Shown here one piece after another: positions 38,280 to 50,170 of a stretch of DNA of 64,000 nucleotides (its first letter is position 1; each line of letters starts with the position of its first letter). The notes beneath the pieces are model-generated. The model saw only the letters and a list, made by a program, of their open reading frames with translations. It did not search any database and was not told the DNA's origin. The DNA is from Paramecium tetraurelia. Taxonomy: Eukaryota > Ciliophora > Oligohymenophorea > Peniculida > Parameciidae. The DNA lies in the NCBI RefSeq assembly GCF_000165425.1, contig NW_001799488.1, positions 124,001-188,000 of the forward strand, written 5' to 3'. The position numbers and the translations under genes are program-made.

Positions 38280-38665
38280 AATTAATATTTTATGATACTG
38301 CTTTATTTAGAATTTCTAGATTACTTGAAAAAATAAAATAAGTTTTAGAAGGGAGTTGTATGAAAAGAATTAAAATTGATCTGATTGGAATTGAAAAAAT
38401 AACCATTTTTATTTTTGATTCTTATTTGAATCAATTTTTTCTCTAGATTCATATATTTTGTGTCTCTTGCACGATATAGATTCTAAAAGCTCACTTTCTA
38501 AGAATTTAATGTGGGTCAATTAGATTTTTGTAATTCGACAATTGGCATTAATTTTAGTATTAGTGATAACATTGGAAAATGTAAGTATATTTAAAATAAA
38601 TAATTTATTATATTTATTATTAAATAATTTAGTTGATATAAAAATATAACAAGAGAATTTTATAT
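38280..38665. other. AT-rich region, possibly with an unplaced 5' exon
   Basis: Contains minus-strand open sequence continuing the preceding hypothetical gene, T-rich segments at 38290-38440, and an AT-only stretch around 38590-38650. No complete extra gene seen. Confidence 0.4.
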
Positions 38666-40308
38666 TCATTATTGCAAAATGGCCCAAACTTCAAGATGCA
38701 TGATTTTAAACTTTTCTGATTTAGTAAACCTTATGTTTTCAAAAGTCTCACATGGATTTGAATATCCAAATGTTAAGCTTTAATCAATGAATAAGCCAAA
38801 TTTATCCCCACAACCAATTCCTAATCCTGTTTCATCACAATAAATGAAGTCTCTGTTTTTTTCTGTCCAAAAATATGGTTTGATTTCATTTTTCTAATAT
38901 AAATTATCAATATCTTATACCTCCTAATCATAATTAAATAAAAAGGTTTCTCCATTGCCTTTGAATCCACAACTATATTATTGCACTTCTGTTGAAACAT
39001 AGGCTCCAAATATCAAGCTATCGAAATCCTTAATAATAATTATTATTGGAGATTTATTCTTGATTTCATAGAGCATATTTAAATAACTGGATCCATCGTA
39101 ATCGATGTTATACAATTTAACCCATTCAGCTAAACGATAGACTGCTGGGATTTATTCAATTATTTGCTTGTAGGTAGTGTTGGTGAAACAATTAGAGGCT
39201 TCTTTTAGAACAGGAACATACTCTAAACAAGCCCATAGTTCTAAGATGATTTATATATTGCATACTTCCCATTCTTTCTCCAATGACATCCTAAATTTCA
39301 TCTGTCTATAGCTGTTTTTTCTGTTAAGAATCCTCAATCAAATCAATGTATGGTAATTTTGTTAATTTCGATTGCTCAGTGTATCCTGTACAAGATTCAT
39401 TTATGAATTTTGCAATAAATGCGCAATTGGCCTTTTTGATTTCTTCTGAGTACAGTTTGCCATCTCTGTCTCTTTCTGCATGCTTTACATATATAATAAA
39501 ATATTATACTCTGAAGAATACTGTGGCAATGCTCTTTTTTTATTTCTTATATTTCTTTAATTATTTCGAATACATTTTTTCAAATTGGGGTTTGCCTATT
39601 CCTGACAATAGGATTTGTACAATATAATCTAAGCATCCATTTTAATTTTATAGAACATAAGTAACAGCTTCATTGATATCAATCATTGAAATGCAAGCAT
39701 TCATTCGAACTTTGTTTTATTTATCTTAAATCTACTCTTATTAGCATGGATCAAACAGTACTATGTCACTTGTTAAGGTTAAAGTTCCATTAGAATTTTA
39801 TTTGTTATTGCAATAAATAACTTCAACTAGATAATAGATATTAAACATAATTACATTTCTAACTAAACTTTTCTTGTTCCCAGATATTTTCTTGTTGTTT
39901 ATTCTAATCAGGAAGCTTTACTATGGAGAAACGAGGTTGATTTGTTATTGGCACTTTTAAAATCTAATTTTTAAAAATCATATCACTAGATAGATTATTG
40001 ATCCACATCAAGTATCCTTCATTGACACTAAACTTAAGTGCAATTCCAAAAAATGAATCATCTTCTTGGACTACATAATCCATAAATTCCTCCTATTATT
40101 TGATTGGTTCTTCTTTAGCCTCAAAAGATTGGCTTCTTTATTTTTATTTTTATGTTTCTTCAATTGTTTCCATACATTTTTCATCTATTAATTAAAAGTC
40201 TTAGGTTTAAGCTTTGTGAATAGGAGGAAGTTCTGGTTGTTCTGACTAAAATGATTAAGTAAGAGATTTCTTATTTTTTGAAAATGCGTTCTTAAATATT
40301 TTAAGCAT
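38666..40308 (-). CDS. OXR1-type protein: LysM, GRAM-like, EF-hand, TLDc
   Basis: 520 residues with three introns (39827-39854, 39483-39509, 39241-39265). In order: a disordered Gln/Glu-rich N-terminus; LysM (DDSFFGIALKFSVNEGYLM, then NNLSSDMIFKNQILKVP); a GRAM-like strand region (NSNGTLTLTSDIVLFDP); an EF-hand-like loop (ERDRDGKLYSEEI); and a C-terminal TLDc domain (PIIIIIKDFDSLIFGAYVS, FLFNYD, GLGIGCGDKFGLFID, ending HLEVWAIL). LysM plus TLDc is the architecture of OXR1/NCOA7, which protect against oxidative damage and act on the V-ATPase. The second intron is 27 nt and has no in-frame stop; it is inferred because removing it restores an uninterrupted helix next to the EF loop. Its start codon lies 4 bp from the divergent start of the next gene. 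Confidence 0.9.
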
Positions 40309-40312
40309 ATAA

Positions 40313-41789
40313 ATGTTTTTGTTTTTAATATATGGCATTTTTGGATAAGTAATAGTAGAAATCAACGATAGCAACGCTTATTTTAATGTTCACGAAGGAG
40401 TAAGAAGTACTATATTGCAATTACCACACGCATGGGATGGATAATTGAATGGAACAGGATGTGAATTGAGATAAAAATCAATATAGGAAAGCATTAGTTA
40501 ATATTAAATAATTGATTTCTCAGAAGAGGATATGGAAGAGCTCATCCTAGTGAGTCAAGATGAACATCGCATAGCTATTATGACATCAAATATGAGATTA
40601 ATAATAATCCATAAAAATAACCTTACTCAAAAATCCTAATATGATCTATCCAAGTATGAGATCGATTCTATTCATTAAATCATCCTGAACGAAAACATCG
40701 TATTAGTGATCACAGACACAACAGCTTATGTTGTGTATTTATTGCCAATAAGCATAGTAGAATTCGCAGAATGGATTCCTAGACAAGAACGTTGGCTTAC
40801 TAATATTTATGGTGCTTTTATTTATACAGCAGTAGGTTTAAATGGCATAGATATTTACCATTTATATAATCTCACTTATTTTAGATCTATAAATCATGTA
40901 GATATTGGATAAAATTAATTATGTGTCAAAGATTTTACCATATATAAAACAACATTATACATTCTTGATTGCTATTCTGGTTTGATTATTGCAAAGATGA
41001 ATAGTTATGAGAATGTAATTGATTTTAAAGTCAGAAAAATTGATGTTCAGGAAGGTGGTATTGCAGTTGATACAAAAAATGGAGTTAATATCTTCGTTGG
41101 ATATAAATGGAAACTAAGATATGCTATTGTTGAATATGTTGTAGATGATACAGATTGGAGAATACAAAATTTAATTTACACTAACAAAATAAAAGATGTA
41201 GATGTTAATAATGAATATGCCATTATTTAAGGCAACAGTAGACATATGGTAGCCTTTAATTTTGGAACTACTTTATCGAATAATATCATCAAATATAATT
41301 TAAGAGATTTCGAATTAAGGAATAATGAATTGATAGGTATCACAGTGACTCAACTCTTTCGTAGTCAATTACAATTGATACCATTAAAAATTGATTGCCA
41401 AATTCACCAAGACTATTCCAAACATTATTCTTTAGTCTATAACGTCTCTTATAATGGTACTACCATAGAGAGACATCATCTAAATTTTTAATTGAATTTG
41501 GTTTCAACTTATTTATACCGACATTAATCGTATTTAGTAATTATTTTGATTACATTATTGCTTTGTATTTTTACATTGATAAGTATTGATCTTCATTTCA
41601 ATTTTAGTTATCATGATTTTCAAATGGTATTACAATCTTAGAAAAGAGGAGAGGAAAATTGCAAAGAGCATTAAAGGATATAGCCTGTCGATACCAACTA
41701 GTGGGAGAACCAATACTCAGTAGAGTTCTAGGCCATTTTCACCAAGCAATCAACATTTAATTATCAATAATATCTAATAATAGTCATGA
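40313..41789 (+). CDS. Type-I membrane protein, large ectodomain, unknown
   Basis: 483 residues with one 25-nt intron (41583-41607) inside the transmembrane helix. The start gives a clear signal peptide (MFLFLIYGIFGQV). About 390 ectodomain residues consist of regularly spaced beta-like strands (VVYLLPISIVEFAEW, IFVGYKWKLRYAIVEYV, LYILDCYSG), suggesting a beta-propeller. One membrane helix (YLVIILITLLLCIFTLI) is followed by a basic tail (KWYYNLRKEERK). No known family is recognised. The next gene downstream has the same layout and related strand pattern, so the two look like tandem paralogues. It is probably a surface or endomembrane protein. Confidence 0.75.
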
Positions 41790-41877
41790 CTTATAATTAA
41801 TTAAAAACCTGTTTTAATTCAAATATTTCATATCTTAAAAAGTTAGAATGACCTTCAAAGTTTGAAATTAATGATAA

Positions 41878-43527
41878 ATGTTTATTTTTTTTTACTTAAT
41901 CATTAATGTTTAATCTTATAGAATCCGACAAATAATAAATGAATCACTTGAATTTCAGATTCCTACTTAAGAAGAGACACTTTTGCTTTCTCTTTTTTAA
42001 GCAAAAGATTCAAAACTAATTACAAATGAAACATTACCATTTTGTCATTTGAGAGAATTAAATCTAATTTTTGATACGAGAAGATAACATTTTGAGAATA
42101 TTGTAACTATGGTGCATGTTAGAGATGGTGTATTATTCATAACCTCAGATTATTTTTTATATTTGATCAAATTCAATTATTAGAACTTCAGCGGTGAATT
42201 TGCTAAAACTATTTGGAAGGCAGATTTCAAAGAATTAGGATTGGATACTATGGCTGAAATGCCTCAATTACTTTATTGCAGTATGAGTAATTTAGGTATA
42301 CTCTTTCAAACCAGGGGGGCAGTACTGTTTAGTGTTTAATAAATGGAATAGAAGGTAGCCAAACTTTAAATAAAGGATTTGATAGATATAAAATAAAGAA
42401 ATGAAAGAGGAGTCACAAAGGAATACGATAATTATATCTTCTCGTGTGTTGGTGAGAATGGTTTGGATGTTTATAAAATAACTGGTAACGAATTACATTA
42501 TGTTGATTAAATATCAGACACTAGATTCAAAGATTTGGCTATTCTAAAAATTGATCATCTGATCTATCTGATTCTTTTAGATGAAGACCAATCATGCATT
42601 TCTGTCTATTAAATGGATGTGGTCATCATTAAGATCTCCCTCAAATTATAATACAAATTTCCAACAATCTAATAGGAATTTGTTGCAATTGATAATTACA
42701 AAAACAATATATTTGTTGTCTATGAGTACCATCATAAATATATTTGTGTAGAATATTATTTTACTGAAAGAGAATTAGTTGAACTTAATTCATTTGAAAC
42801 ATACAGTAAAATCAAAGATGTCGATGTTTCCGAATAGTTTGCTATACTCTAAGGATAAAATAAACACCATATCATGTTTGTGACTAAATTTGATGGACTC
42901 TAAATATAATATGTTCCTTAATATACTTTATTGGGAGCAATAGACATAGACTTCTTTTATCTGACAAATATAGATCTCACTATGAGTCATTTGACTGATT
43001 CAAATAACTTCTCAATGGAAAACTTCTTTTTTGGGACTTCCAAATCAGGATTATTTTTTACTAAATTTAAATTTCAAGATCCTTATATTATCTGCTATCC
43101 TCCAAAAAATCAAAAAAATACTCAATAATATTATCAAATAATTTAAAATGAAACTTCCAACTTGTTAAACAATATTCAGAATAATTTCATATTTTAGAGA
43201 TACACCAATATTACTATATTGGCTTATGATGATGGTGAACCTTCATATTAAAAATTGATTGTGTATTTAGGAATTCCCATATGTATATCAGTTTTATTAA
43301 TGGGAATATGTGTGTGGTTTATATCTAAGAATAAAGAAATTGAAAGATTAGAAACTGAAATATCTACAATAAAAAGTAAGAAACCCACTAGACTGGCTGA
43401 TGGTCAAGAGTTTAACACACCCTAAATCATATAATTGATAAATTCTCCTATAATACCGAGTCCATTTTCAAATACAGCTAGAGCAATTATCAAAAACACC
43501 TTAGCCCATGTAAATATTGATGGTTGA
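41878..43527 (+). CDS. Type-I membrane protein, paralogue-like neighbour
   Basis: 549 residues in one exon, starting with a signal peptide (MFIFFYLIINVQS). The ectodomain has repeated strand signatures like the preceding gene (GVLFITSDYFLYLIKF, YIFSCVGENGLDVYKI, HLIYLILLDEDQSCISVY). A transmembrane helix near residue 470 (LIVYLGIPICISVLLMGICV) is followed by a basic coiled segment (KNKEIERLETEISTIK) and a Ser/Pro-rich tail. It starts 88 bp after the stop of its neighbour. Shared topology suggests tandem duplication, but sequence identity looks low. The 3' end overlaps the convergent DNAJC25-like locus by 38 bp. Confidence 0.75.
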
Positions 43528-44428
43528 TTTCATATGAAAATAATACAAATTTATATATTTTTGAGACACTTTTACAAGTTAATCTCATATACTGTTTGAA
43601 CTTATTACTATGTTGCTGAATGTATTCATCCTATTTTAAAAGCTATCCTTCATCGAATTCCTTCATATTTTCAAGTATCCATAGCTATTGATTTACTAAT
43701 GATTCTTTATCCACAATCTCCTATCTACTCTAACTGATTCCTAATATCAATTGTGTTTTGTATTCCTAATCCTTTTCACTTATTTCCTTTCGACATTTCT
43801 AGTACTTGTAATAATATTTCCATTTAATTGCAAAGTATAATCTATAAAAAATGGAGTAGATAAAATGTAATATGGCTATAATCCAAATTTCTTCAAATGT
43901 AGGATAAGACCATGCTCTTGATATCTTAACTTCTTCCAAGGTCTCTTGGATTACTTATTACTTACTCAAATTAGATTCCTTATATCTTTCCTTTACAACC
44001 TTTTTGAAATGAGTTGATTCCATCACTCTTTTCCAATTGCATTGTTGTACATACAAATTCTAGCCACATATTAAATGATAGATAAGAGCAGGGTTGCTCC
44101 AGAAACAAAAATATGTGGATTTGTTTAAGGATGATATACATGTTGATAATATCGATAGTGATGATAAAATTCACTTCTATTTGAATTTTCAAGATACTTT
44201 TCATAATCAGTCTTTGTTTCTTTACACTATTCACATATTAAGTTTAGTTCCCTTCCTTTTTATCTGGATGAAGTGTCCTTGATAATTCTCTAAATTATTT
44301 CCTGATTTTCATTCTATTAGGCTCCTTTCTTTAATAATAGCAGTTAGTAGTAATTATCATTCCCACAAAATTTATCCTTTATTGAGTATGATATACAAGA
44401 GGAAAAAATGCAAGAAAATATTATGCAT
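43490..44428 (-). pseudogene. DNAJC25-like J-domain membrane protein broken by frameshifts
   Basis: Read in pieces, this is a DNAJC25-type protein. It has a signal-like start (MHNIFLHFFLLYIILNKG), then FCGNDNYYQLL, a J-domain helix with HPD (IRKQFRELSRTLHPDKK), then DYEKYLENSNRSEFYHHYRY, a membrane segment, FKKVVKERYKESNLSKQ, a second membrane segment (IWIIAILHFIYSIFYRLYF) and a charged C-terminus. Four one-base frame changes separate these pieces, near 44374, 44307, 44218 and 44030, each inside or next to a run of A on the coding strand. Introns can mimic the last two (23 nt and 29 nt), but no GT exists to explain the first two. It is either a young pseudogene or a gene with local homopolymer sequence errors. 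Family members are endoplasmic-reticulum co-chaperones. Confidence 0.7.
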
Positions 44429-44466
44429 GAGTAATTTGATAAAATAAATTTATTAAATTGAATATA

Positions 44467-44719
44467 TCACTATTCGTGTTAGGTAAGTTTATTAAATAAA
44501 TTACCAAACACCTTCCAGTAATAAGGTAGTCTCAGAAGGGTTTGGAGTGAGAGGTCTTCATTCGGTTCTTTAAATTTCACTATATTATCTAAGTCAATTC
44601 ATTTTCAATCCATTATTTTAAGATACAAATTTTATCCTATTAAAAAATTACTTTTATTCCTTATTATCAAAAATCGAAGATGATTTACTAAAATCTTTAC
44701 CCTTAATATATAATGACAT
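44467..44719 (-). CDS. Possible small protein, poorly resolved
   Basis: ATG 44719 opens MSLYIKGKDF; in another frame the end reads KEPNEDLSLQTLLRLPYYWK and then a TGA at 44467-44469. Two introns (29 and 38 nt) would join them in frame, but the longer one exceeds the usual size here. The second stretch looks protein-like. Treat as tentative. Confidence 0.25.
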
Positions 44720-44790
44720 GTTTAAGTCTTCCTTCATTAATATTTATTTCTTATTTGTTTAATTTATAAAATAATTATATTTTAAATTAT

Positions 44791-44973
44791 ATGTAAAATA
44801 AATAAGAGTAAGATGTAATAGAGAGAATATCAAAATTCAAATAAGCTGTTAGAATAACAAAGTATTGCGGAATCAGATGTAATGTGATCAAGGCAAATAA
44901 TGTGAATGTGGAATGCATTTAGAGTTGTGTTAATAATTATAAGAAGAATTTTGAGATTTATTTTAATTCATGA
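44791..44973 (+). CDS. Small Tim-like protein (twin CX3C)
   Basis: A 60-residue single-exon frame. It carries two CX3C motifs, YCGIRC and ECIQSC, separated by 11 residues, in a short Lys/Asn-rich helical protein. This is the defining pattern of the Tim8/9/10/13 chaperones of the mitochondrial intermembrane space, which escort hydrophobic precursors and fold through two disulfides after Mia40 import. It is shorter than typical members (80-100 residues), mostly at the N-terminus. Which Tim it is cannot be told. It is easy to miss because its second codon is TAA. Confidence 0.65.
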
Positions 44974-45138
44974 TAATCCTCACAACAAAGTATAAATTAT
45001 ATTTTAAAACATTTAATATTGTAAGCTTTACTTATATTGAGAAAATTAAGTGGTTTTGGTTAAAAACGTAATTATGTTTTATCAAATGATAACATCTGAT
45101 AATGTCTAATTTAAATTTGTTTGTAATAAATAACTTTT

Positions 45139-46029
45139 TCAAATCAACTTAACACAAACTACAATAACAGCCACAACGATAAGAATAATGCATACTGCAC
45201 CAGCTAGCTTTTTCATGTATTACTTATGCTCTACTTTTGCCTAAATTAAATAAACCAATGATGTTTACTCCTTCTAATTCAACAACTGCCTCCTTAACAT
45301 TTGTATTTGATTTATTGATATTGTTTTCAGCCACATCTAACATCTTACCTTGATCAACTACTACTTTTGCTACTTCAGTTTGAATTTTGAGTACTTCCAA
45401 GGCATCCTTTTGAATTTCTCATTTAGACAATAAACAGTACAATCTATTTCTTCTTGTTGTTCTTATATTAACATAGCCTTATGTTATATATCCGGATGAA
45501 CTTCCATTTCTGACAATTGATCCAAATGGGGTCCTTTCTCTCCTGAATCCTCCTCATCATAGTTTGTATCTTCATCATGGACATATGTGGATTTTCCATT
45601 CATTTTCTCTTTATTAAGGAATTTATTTTACTTGCATTCTACATTTCCACTTCTCTTGGATCGTTATAATTGACCTATTTGGGATTTCTGATAGACTTTG
45701 TGATATCAATAAAAATATTTTATTGCTGATTTAAGTTATTTAATGTACCTTGGTAAATTCTTTTTTAAGCATTTAAACAGTCATGTTTTCAGATTTGTTG
45801 AATTTGCCTTATTTAAATTTGATTGTTAAGGCATCGATTTACTTTTGGCATTTTTATTTATTCTATATTTTGTATATTCATCAATATTTACTAGTTGAAT
45901 TTGTTCTTGGTTTTCTAAATATGAATATCATTCAATACCCTTCCCCTAAAACTAACTTTAAAGCTCTTACACAGTCTTGATAAGAATTTACAAATTCTCC
46001 TACACGAATTCAAGATCTTAACTACTCAT
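45139..46029 (-). CDS. Syntaxin-type Q-SNARE
   Basis: 246 residues in seven exons; introns at 45915-45938, 45863-45891, 45726-45748, 45609-45631, 45418-45440 and 45241-45268. Exon lengths sum to 247 codons. The N-terminal 130 residues form an Habc-like helical region (FVQENLQILIKTVQELQSQF). The SNARE motif runs from QIQKDALEVLKIQTEVAKVV through DQGKMLDVAENNI to SNTNVKEAVVELEG, with Gln in the zero layer (VVDQG). A C-terminal membrane anchor follows (VCIILIVVAVIVVCV), ending two residues later. This is a tail-anchored Qa-SNARE, closest in style to the endosomal syntaxin 7/12 group, driving membrane fusion. Six introns in under 900 bp is dense even here. All splice sites are GT-AG and mostly GTA...TAG or CAG/AAG. 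Confidence 0.9.
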
Positions 46030-46125
46030 AAAAATATAATTAATTTATTTATGAAAATATACATATAGTCCCCTGTGTTTCAGAAATTCATATTCAATAA
46101 CTAGCAACAGCGAAACAAATTGTAA

Positions 46126-49023
46126 ATGCCACTCTCTTCAGATAAAATAGAGAAACCCTCCCCCATGTCCAGGTCCCTCACTATTAAGTAGTACTTATTT
46201 AAAGCAAATTTAGCAGAAGAAGACAAACTTAAAATACAGTTGAACCAAGAGGATTATCTTTGTCAATTTCGAGAGAAACTCAAAGGAGCTTTTTCAAAGA
46301 TACAATTCAAAATAAAGTCATCCCTACAGATTAATTTCAAACCATGATTAAGGAGATCCAAGTCGGAAACTCAATGCAAGTCATAACGAAGTTGGAATAG
46401 GGCCCGTTTAACAAAAAATCCTATTTGATTTTAGGCATAGCATACAAACAACTGAATCAATTCGATAAAGCAAGAAGTTGGGTATTTGACAATCTTATCA
46501 AAAGTTCAATAAATGCCTGTCTGAGTACCCCAACTATTTGGATGGCTACATTCAATCAGCAGTTTTGGAATTTAAAGCCTAAAAATACTATGAGTCTCTC
46601 AAATTCATTGAACAAGCCTTGCTTCATAGTCCAAATGATAAACAAGCTCTCCAATATAAGGCAAGATGCCACTCAGCCTTAAAGTAACATTAGAAAGCCT
46701 TAGAAATTTACGAGAAAATTAACAATCTCGACTTTATAGGTAGATCACGTCATTGTCTATCGTTAATTAAATGTAATTACGTTGACCAAGCACTTATCAA
46801 GATCGATACAATCTTATAGCAAGACAGCGAAAACGCCGAAGCCTTGTTACTCAAAGGAATAATTTACTTTAAGAAAAGTAAATAATATTAAAATACCATA
46901 GAAAATTTCATGGAGTCTTAGATATATATTGAATAGGCCATTCAGATGTCAACATCGCATTAATTAAGTGCCAAAGCCATTTCCTACATTATTAAGGCCA
47001 AAATTTGTCTAATGGACTTTTACGAGGCGTAGCTCCATCTATCGAGAGCAGATCAATTGAAAAAGAGTTTTAAATGTATATCTAAGTTAAAACCTTTTGT
47101 AAATGGAACTGTCAAACTAATGAAAAGACAATTTGCACAAGGACTTCAATTAATTAGAGATTTAAAACCAATTAGCAAATTCCTATAGCCCATTTACTAT
47201 AAATTTTTAGCTTATGCCTAGTTTTGTACATCTGATTATGTATCAGCACTGAAATCATATGAAATGATCAATCAAATTGAAAAAGGATAACTCTATAATA
47301 AATACGTGTCTGAAGCTCTTATTCTAATATCAAAATGTAAATTATATGAAAATAGTCAGGTTAGTATGAGCCATCTAACAAATTGCTCGACAAAGCAATT
47401 GAAATATTTCCTAATAAATTAGAGCCCTTTTATTATAAGAGTTCAATTTGTTTGCTTGATAAATTATATGATGGAGCATAAGAGTGTGAATAGTTGTTAG
47501 AATTTGCATTCAACAAATAAGGGAAACAGCCTAATCTATTTTTTGCTAGGGCTTTAATGAAGTCGTATAAAAGAAGATACACATCAGCTATGAAAGATTT
47601 AGAAAAGGCAATTGATAAAAGTGAGGACAGCATTAGTGATCACTTTTACATCAGAGGTATCTTACATGCTTAAAGTATGAGATTGAAGGAAGCTATAAAG
47701 GATTTTACAACAGCAATTCATTTTAATAAGGAGCATTCAGAATCTTATTTAGAAAGAGCAAAGTGCTATCAGATAAAGGGAGAGTAATTATAAATATAAT
47801 TATTAGTACAGCCTAGAGTTTTAGTGATATGAATAAATATGTTAAGTACAATAATTCAGATGAGATTAATTATTGGAGTGGAAGTTTGTTATTTCATAAT
47901 AATGCTTATGAAGAAGCACTAAAAGCATTTAATGATGCAAAATAAACTAATTAAATTCTAATTTTGAAATTGAAGTGTGAAATTAAATTGCAACAAATAG
48001 ACAAGGCGTGTATAATTTCGAATTAATTAACACAATAAAATGTTAGGGAATCTAAATTTAAAATAGATACTTAAATGTTAATATTCATTAAATAAATTTT
48101 GGATGCTTAATTAAATAAAAAGCATGGTGATTCTGTACAGTTTCCTAATATTGATTAATAGGAAATAGGTTTAATATTTTAGGTTTAAGATATTCTGTTA
48201 TTCAAATCGTCAAGTATGATTTTTTAGCACAAATACTAAGAAGCCTTATTGATTCTTCAGCAACTGGAAACTTATTGGATGAAATTGCAAAAAGAAAGAT
48301 TGAACAGTATTTCAAGTCATCAAGATGCTGATTCAGAGAAGAGTGAAGATTTATCGAATGAGATGGTGTTGAAATCTGAGAGAATAGTGCAGCATATCAT
48401 AGGTATAAAATACAATATGACAATCATCTATTTATTGGTAATATGTTATAATAATGTGGAATAGTTGTCTCAATACCCTAATGCTAAGATGAAGGTAGAG
48501 GATATAAGAGAATAAGTTGGGAATGTAGTATCAGATGAATTGGATTATTTAAAATTGATGATCCAAAATTAAATAGATAAGAAATCGACTCCTGCTTTTG
48601 GGAAGGCTATCTTAACTTTTTTGATGAACGAGAAAAGTCTCTTTAATGGATTTCCGACAATAAAGATACATATGCATGGTTAAGGGATTTTTGAATGCAA
48701 ACTTTCTCTTAATTTCCCAGATATCCAACCACCAAATATCTGTCCAGAATTCAAGAAGGAGTTTCTGTTCATGATTAAGGTAATTGCATCTCATTCAAAC
48801 TTAGCCTAACCTTATAGAAAACAAGCCTGAGGCACCTTGGTTACAGAGGACATAATAGTAAATACTTGTTTTTACTTAAAATTAATTGAATGATGAGTTG
48901 GATCTGACGACTGATGATGAGGAGGAAACGAACGAAAAAAGAAAAAAGAAGAGGCAGGTTTAAAATTTGGAAATCGATGAAAAAGTACAAAAGCGTTTGG
49001 ATTAGTTGATGAAGAAATTATGA
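46126..49023 (+). CDS. TPR-repeat protein
   Basis: 925 residues with five introns (46188-46213, 46482-46504, 47337-47359, 47784-47806, 48780-48804). After a short Ser/Arg-rich N-terminus, TPR units run through much of the protein: SYLILGIAYKQLNQFDKARS, AEALLLKGIIYFKKSKQYQN, LFFARALMKSYKRRYTSAMK and HFYIRGILHAQSMRLKEAIK. The C-terminal third lacks TPRs and ends in an acidic stretch (DDEEETNEKRKKK) and a basic helix. TPR arrays bind protein partners and in ciliates are common in ciliary transport and basal-body proteins; no specific family can be named. The next gene starts 42 bp downstream on the same strand. Confidence 0.8.
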
Positions 49024-49065
49024 CTATTGTATAATTTATATTACTATTTATTACAAATTTCAAAA

Positions 49066-49752
49066 ATGGAAGACATTAATTATAAAAGTAATAGCTATAT
49101 CTAACTTTAAGTTGTATTATTGGGGGATGCAGGAGTTGGAAAAACCTATATATTGAATCAGTATGTGAGAGGTCAGCAACCAAGGAACAATTTGCCCACA
49201 ATTGGTAACAAATTATATTAAAATAAGGTAGGTATCGAATTCGCAACGAAAACTGTGACATTGCAGGATGGAGGAAAGATTTAGGTTTAAATTTGGGATA
49301 CAGCTGGATAAGAGAGATACAGAGCTATTACAACCAATCATTTTCGAGGGGCAGGAGGTGCTTTGTTGGTTTATGATATAACTAAAGAAAAAACATTTGA
49401 AAATTTAACAAGATGGATGGAAGAACTTAAAACAGCAGCCAACAAAGATGTCGTCATGTATCTGGTTGGTAATAAAACTGATTTGGTTGAGAGATAAAAC
49501 AATTCAAGGAAAGTCACAAGGGAAGAAGGGTAATAATTCGCAGGCGAAAATGGATTATTCTTTGAAGAGACTTCTGCTTACAGAGGAACCAATATTGCAC
49601 AATGCTTTGAAAAACTAATTGAAGGTATTTCATCAATTAATATTTCATTAGAGATGTATAAAAAGAAAAATTTATTAGTAACTCAATAATAATAATAAGA
49701 ATGGAATGCATAATTGAAAGTAATCGAAGCTCCTATGTGCAGTAAATGCTGA
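49066..49752 (+). CDS. Rab-family small GTPase
   Basis: 219 residues after a 27-nt intron (49205-49231). All guanine-nucleotide motifs are present: P-loop GDAGVGKT, switch I Thr in [12 protein letters not shown], switch II WDTAGQERYRAI, NKTD and ETSA. The C-terminus MCSKCC provides the two cysteines for geranylgeranylation. The effector loop TIGIEFATK and the shape of the tail are closest to Rab11-type proteins, which act in recycling and exocytic traffic. The intron splits the switch I codon for Gly; its length is a multiple of three and it has no in-frame TGA, so unspliced mRNA would encode a nine-residue insertion in the effector loop. Confidence 0.95.
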
Positions 49753-50170
49753 ATTATTGTATCATTATTTACCAAATTTTAGTCATATATAAGTATTATA
49801 CTATATTATCTTGTATTTCCTGACATAAATTCAAACAAAAATGATTCAAATCTATTTTATTACTCTCATATTTCTCTCTTAAAACTTAAGAAGTCTGAGA
49901 AAATACAAAACAGAGTTATTTACAAAAAATGTAAATTTAAATTATTTGTTCTCAAATGTTTCATTTTTATATTTTAAGAAACAGAAATATTTTTTATTGA
50001 TAAATAAATAATGCACTGTTTATATAAATATTTATTCTTTGTTTGAAATTCAAATTTAAATCCAGAGTAATTCCCAGTATTTTTTAATTGAAGGATCCAA
50101 AAGTTTAAATAAATAAAAATAAGGCATAATAAATGGCTTTTTAAATTATAAAATTTTTCGTAATTTATTT
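49753..50170. other. AT-rich intergenic region
   Basis: 418 bp between Rab and P-type ATPase genes. No gene-like frame on either strand; nothing else recognised. Confidence 0.6.

Noticed and set aside
38581..38632. GTAAGT...TTTAG segment that looks like an intron on the plus strand
   Set aside because: At 52 nt it is much longer than the 19-31 nt introns found here, and there is no coding sequence on either side on that strand.
39346..39627. Plus-strand 93-codon frame with hydrophobic stretch
   Set aside because: Shadow of the minus-strand OXR1-type gene, which has strong domain matches and consistent introns.
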